Below, in pieces: positions 61,097-64,000 of a stretch of DNA of 64,000 nt. The position numbers and the translations under genes were made by a program. Position 1 is the first letter of the stretch. The number at the start of each line of letters is the position of its first letter. This DNA comes from Bacillota bacterium. Lineage in GTDB: Bacteria; Bacillota; Clostridia; Lachnospirales; Lachnospiraceae. The DNA lies in assembly GCA_023443225.1 (NCBI GenBank), contig JAEZVF010000077.1, positions 62,001 through 126,000 of the forward strand, written 5' to 3'. The notes beneath the pieces are model-generated. The model ran no database searches. It worked only from the letters and a program-made list of their open reading frames with translations, and was not told the origin of the DNA.

Positions 61097-62017
61097 ATGG
61101 GAATGGAATTTAAAAAGTTTACTATATTAGACGGCATGCGGATACAAAATTATGCAGAATTACGTCCTATCTATATTTCAGAACGGCAATTTGTGAATCA
61201 GTATATATGGGAGGAATTCTATGATACACATTACTATAGAAATGAAACCTATATGGTATGCGTGATGGGTCAGAAGAAAGGTTTTTTTCCAATGATGCCT
61301 CTATGTAAGGTAGATGATATACCTAAAGTATTTACCGAGATAAAAGATTACTGGAATAATGTTTTGCATAAGCCATTAACTATGTATCTCTTAGATAGTA
61401 CCTTTCTAGAAGTACTGAAGACGATACCTGGATTTACAGAGGAATTTAAAATTGTAGACGACCGTAATGCCCACGATTATATATATGACGCAGAAAAGCT
61501 TCGTACCTTAAGCGGAAAGGCATATCACAAGAAGAAAAATCACGTCAACTCATTTGTAAAAAAGTATGCAGGTCGTTTTGAATACAGAGCTCTAAATTGT
61601 TCTGATGTAGATACCATTCGCGATTTCCACAATCGTTGGCTGGATAATCGTGAATATGAGGATCGGAATAACAGCATTCGAAGCGAAGAAAACGGAATTC
61701 ATCGTATCTTCGAGAATTGCGGTCTAATAGACTGCAAATTAGGTGGTGTGTATATTGATAATAAGCTGGAAGCTTATACCCTTGGCAGTTATGCCCCGGA
61801 GATACGCTGTGCCTTTATTCATATAGAAAAAGCCAATATTACGATTCCCGGTCTGTATAATTATATCAACCAACAATTCTTAATCCATGCTTTTCCGGAA
61901 GCAGAATTTGTAAACCGCGAAGACGATATGGGGCAGGAAGGTTTACGTAAATCTAAACTCTCCTACAAACCAATACGATTAGAATCAAAATACCATATTT
62001 ATCAGAATGATATCTAA
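61097..62017 (+). CDS. DUF2156 domain protein (GNAT-like fold)
   Basis: A 306-residue soluble protein of the DUF2156 family, which is the catalytic-type domain of phosphatidylglycerol lysyltransferases and has an acetyltransferase-like fold. Segments QFVNQYIWEEFYDTHYYRNE, GKAYHKKKNHVNSFVKKY and VNREDDMGQEGLRKSKLSY are typical of the soluble Lachnospiraceae members. There is no membrane part, so an MprF-type lipid activity is not implied; the substrate is unknown. It lies 27 bp after typA and is probably cotranscribed. Confidence 0.85.
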   Translation: MGMEFKKFTILDGMRIQNYAELRPIYISERQFVNQYIWEEFYDTHYYRNETYMVCVMGQKKGFFPMMPLCKVDDIPKVFTEIKDYWNNVLHKPLTMYLLDSTFLEVLKTIPGFTEEFKIVDDRNAHDYIYDAEKLRTLSGKAYHKKKNHVNSFVKKYAGRFEYRALNCSDVDTIRDFHNRWLDNREYEDRNNSIRSEENGIHRIFENCGLIDCKLGGVYIDNKLEAYTLGSYAPEIRCAFIHIEKANITIPGLYNYINQQFLIHAFPEAEFVNREDDMGQEGLRKSKLSYKPIRLESKYHIYQNDI

Positions 62018-62052
62018 GGACGCTTTGTTAGGGTGGATGGTTGCGATAGGAC

Positions 62053-62319
62053 GCTTTGCCTTGGAGGTTATGGGAACTCCGAGAGCAGCAGCTTATGTTT
62101 TTCCTGTTCAGAGTAAGAACCCGAAGCTTCTAATGTCCTAATCATCGTTTATAACATCATGTGGGAACGCGAACTCGCCGGCTACGCCGACTCAAACATC
62201 ACGTTCCCACATGATTGGCACGATGATCAGGACATAAGAAGCTTATCGGATTCTTCCAATTCACAGTTAAAACATAAGCTGCTACTCTCGGAGTTTATTC
62301 TACTCTTATGTGGCAAAGC
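62053..62319. repeat. Long palindromic element E in the 458-bp convergent gap
   Basis: The gap 62018-62475 between the DUF2156 and cupin genes holds no gene but is dominated by this 267-bp imperfect hairpin. Paired segments from outside in: GCTTTGCC / GGCAAAGC; AACTCCGAGAGCAGCAGC with TTATGTTTT (62075-62101) and its near-complement (62269-62295); AAGCTTCTAATGTCCTAATC / its complement around 62221-62245; CATCATGTGGGAACG / CGTTCCCACATGAT; and a GC-rich centre (GCCGGCTACGCCG). No T-run and no ORF of note. Confidence 0.85.
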
Positions 62320-62475
62320 TGTGTATGGGTAGTACAATTTGACAAACCAATGATTTCTATAATGGTGAGTAAGGGTTAATACTTTTCCTGAATCAAAAGG
62401 TACGATTTCATTTTCTTCTCCCTTATTTTTATATCGATAGCGCTACATTAGAAGGTAATAAACTTACTAATTTTA

Positions 62476-62946
62476 TTATTCGCCCTCATAATAATCCATT
62501 GTATTATTTTCGGAATAGAATGTATTTCTATTATCCATATGAAGTACTCCCACTTTGTTGGTGTGAGGGTATTTAACAATTTCCGGTTTATGTATGGTGT
62601 CAAACTCTATGTAAGATAACTTATCTGTTTGAGAAGTATTCGTAAGCTTATGCGCACCCTGCTTGTTTGGAGGACATATAATTATATCTCCTTTTTTAAC
62701 TAATCTTGTACCCGCAGGTTCTTCTAAAACCCCACAGCCTTCAATTATATAAAATATTTCAATGTCCTGACCATGATAATGATATGGGTAATTGGACTTT
62801 TGTGGTGGAATATCATAAATAGCCACCGTACATTCTCCATTGATTCCTTCAGTAACAGGAACATATTTTTCATATTCATATAATTCATGTTCTTCTTTAT
62901 GAACCATTTCTAACATATCTTTATTAGTCAACAGCACTTTATCCAT
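62476..62946 (-). CDS. Cupin-domain protein
   Basis: A 156-residue single-domain cupin. The metal-binding motif 1 is HYHGQDIEIFYIIEGCG and motif 2 is GDIIICPPNKQGAHKL. No catalytic class can be assigned. AGGTATG lies upstream of the ATG. It lies 144 bp downstream of the HTH-Panacea gene on the same strand, with a terminator between them. Confidence 0.82.
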   Translation of the reverse strand: MDKVLLTNKDMLEMVHKEEHELYEYEKYVPVTEGINGECTVAIYDIPPQKSNYPYHYHGQDIEIFYIIEGCGVLEEPAGTRLVKKGDIIICPPNKQGAHKLTNTSQTDKLSYIEFDTIHKPEIVKYPHTNKVGVLHMDNRNTFYSENNTMDYYEGE

Positions 62947-63029
62947 TAATACATACCTCCCACATAATTATAATTATTTATTGTTAAACACATAAATTTC
63001 TATATCTATGAAGCATTAATTTGACATGA

Positions 63030-63076
63030 AGAAAACTCAATCGATCACTTTCAATAAGGGAGAAAGTACCCGTTGA
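63030..63076 (-). terminator. Terminator after the HTH-Panacea gene
   Basis: On the minus strand AAACTCAACGGGTACTTTC pairs with GAAAGTGATCGATTGAGTTT (several mismatches), followed by TCTTCAT. It lies 15 bp past the stop. Confidence 0.6.
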
Positions 63077-63090
63077 GTTTAATTTAAATA

Positions 63091-63882
63091 CTATATTTGA
63101 TTTTTCAATTGTATAATACGTGTATCTGGATATTTATTAATATCTTCAAGAGTATGAATATCGTAAGTGGACAATATTTCTTTATAGTAATTCTTAATGG
63201 TGTCTTTTGCTATGATACGGTTGCCTTCTTTATCTCTGGAAATACGGTAATTCCCCCGTTCCTCAGCACCTAATGCCTTTATGGCTTTTGGACCATACCA
63301 CAAAAATGTATTGACAACCTTATCAATTAGTTTAATTTCCTGGTCTGTTAATCTATCTTCAGGAACCTCTAGAACGCCGCTCACATGATTCTTCATACTA
63401 TCGTATAATTTTACAAATGGTATGTTTTCATGATTCACACAATAATCCTCGTCAATTAACTCTTTATCATACAATGCAAGAGAAAAAGCCTGGGAAAAAT
63501 ACAATAACCATTGTATATACATTGGACTTACATCTGCATCACAAATTAATACCATGTATTGTGCAATCAAACTTATCTTGGACTCCATCAGTTTATTGAG
63601 AACTGCTTTCTTACTCTTTCGAAATGCTACATCGGTTAACTTATCCTTGTTTTTTAATAATAGTTCATAATAATAAGAAGGCTCTTCTTCAATTGCCCTC
63701 AGCTTGTTAGAATACTCTGTTGTAGGTATATCGCCTTCAATATACCTGATTATTGTAGTCTCACCCCAACCCAATAATTTTGCTAATGGTTTCTTGCCTA
63801 TACGATAATTATCCAAAATGGCTCTGATTTCATATACCGAAATTATAGAATCAGAATTCATCAGAAGCTTATCCTCTTTCAT
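63091..63882 (-). CDS. HTH (MqsA/XRE-like) plus Panacea (SocA/DUF4065-like) domain protein
   Basis: A 263-residue protein. The N-terminal part (about 15-70) is an XRE/MqsA-type helix-turn-helix with IRAILDNYRIGKKPLAKLLG and WGETTIIRYIEGDIPT. The C-terminal part (about 100-245) resembles the Panacea domain of SocA-like antitoxins (DUF4065): YIQWLLYFSQAFSLALYDKE, PFVKLYDSMKNHVSG, LTDQEIKLIDKVVNTF and WYGPKAIKAL. Panacea proteins neutralise diverse toxins encoded next to them, but here the neighbours (a cupin and the window edge) are not recognisable toxins. GAAAGGATG precedes the ATG. Confidence 0.75.
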   Translation of the reverse strand: MKEDKLLMNSDSIISVYEIRAILDNYRIGKKPLAKLLGWGETTIIRYIEGDIPTTEYSNKLRAIEEEPSYYYELLLKNKDKLTDVAFRKSKKAVLNKLMESKISLIAQYMVLICDADVSPMYIQWLLYFSQAFSLALYDKELIDEDYCVNHENIPFVKLYDSMKNHVSGVLEVPEDRLTDQEIKLIDKVVNTFLWYGPKAIKALGAEERGNYRISRDKEGNRIIAKDTIKNYYKEILSTYDIHTLEDINKYPDTRIIQLKNQI

Positions 63883-63928
63883 ACTCTCATCCTTTCAGTA
63901 AAATATCTTCTCCAAGATAATAAAAAAG

Positions 63929-63979
63929 GGGAAATTCCCTAATTAAGGTTATCATATATATTTTTTTTTAAAAGGTCAA
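63929..63979 (-). promoter_or_regulatory. Promoter and possible operator of the HTH-Panacea gene
   Basis: On the minus strand TTGACC (63974-63979) and TATGAT (63951-63956) are 17 bp apart. An 11-bp palindrome GGGAATTTCCC (63929-63939) lies just past the expected transcription start and could be an operator for the encoded HTH protein. Confidence 0.65.
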
Positions 63980-64000
63980 CATTATTTACAAAAAAGATTA

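Noticed and set aside
62053..62319. Element E as a group II intron or insertion-sequence remnant
   Set aside because: No domain V-like sequence, no reverse transcriptase or transposase fragment and no target duplication were seen.

Overview
The window reads as a low-GC Gram-positive chromosome of the Clostridia, most likely Lachnospiraceae close to the Lachnoclostridium / Clostridium phytofermentans group. The signs are a SCIFF ranthipeptide with its radical-SAM maturase, the TIGR04086 membrane protein beside yajC-tgt, an 'endosialidase-like' small protein, a DUF6142 protein, McsA-McsB-ClpC, and T-box and lysine-riboswitch control of pheST and dapA. Most genes are on the minus strand and the content is mainly core housekeeping. 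I see no rRNA, CRISPR array, insertion sequence or complete prophage. Names come from reading the proteins; no database search was run.

Layout. 1-7.7 kb: start of apt, a CPBP membrane protease, recJ, the ranthipeptide pair scfA/scfB, a TIGR04086 membrane protein, a PHP phosphoesterase, yajC and tgt. 8-12 kb: a membrane GGDEF-EAL protein and an MFS transporter. 12.4-15.7 kb: a small accessory island (DUF4145 protein, an unrecognised protein, three decayed small genes) beside tRNA-Trp. 15.9-23.3 kb: a soluble chemotaxis transducer, radA, a small conserved protein, and a clpC-mcsB-mcsA operon headed by a GntR regulator instead of CtsR. 23.3-27.4 kb: an exported cohesin-domain protein and a modular cell-wall hydrolase. 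27.6-32 kb: purD, purN, purM, a lipoprotein and purE. 32-40 kb: an M29 aminopeptidase, DUF6142 and VanZ membrane proteins, and two large exported Ig-like paralogues. 40-44 kb: pheS-pheT behind a T-box. 44-47.5 kb: YihY and a SpoIID-domain protein. 47.8-52.7 kb: a four-gene gliding-type ABC transporter operon. 52.9-54.7 kb: a Cache-domain chemotaxis transducer. 54.8-57 kb: dapA-dapB behind a lysine riboswitch. 57-64 kb: marR-flavodoxin, a double OB-fold SSB-like protein, typA, a DUF2156 protein, a cupin and an HTH-Panacea (SocA-like) protein.

The most unusual signal is not a gene. Five intergenic places carry palindromic DNA: four long imperfect hairpins (about 120-270 bp, each nearly filled by its own inverted repeat and unrelated in sequence to the other long ones) and one 37-bp form that reuses the outer arms of the first. 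They lie at 7773-7892, 12072-12327, 43525-43723, 56611-56647 and 62053-62319. Two of them sit between a riboregulator terminator and the start codon it controls (pheS and dapA), so they should be transcribed whenever the gene is on. Other points of interest are the GntR regulator with an operator over its own promoter at the head of the clpC operon, a Tyr/Trp/Asp-rich tract in one exported Ig-like protein, the ranthipeptide locus with its intercistronic hairpin, and the decayed island next to tRNA-Trp.
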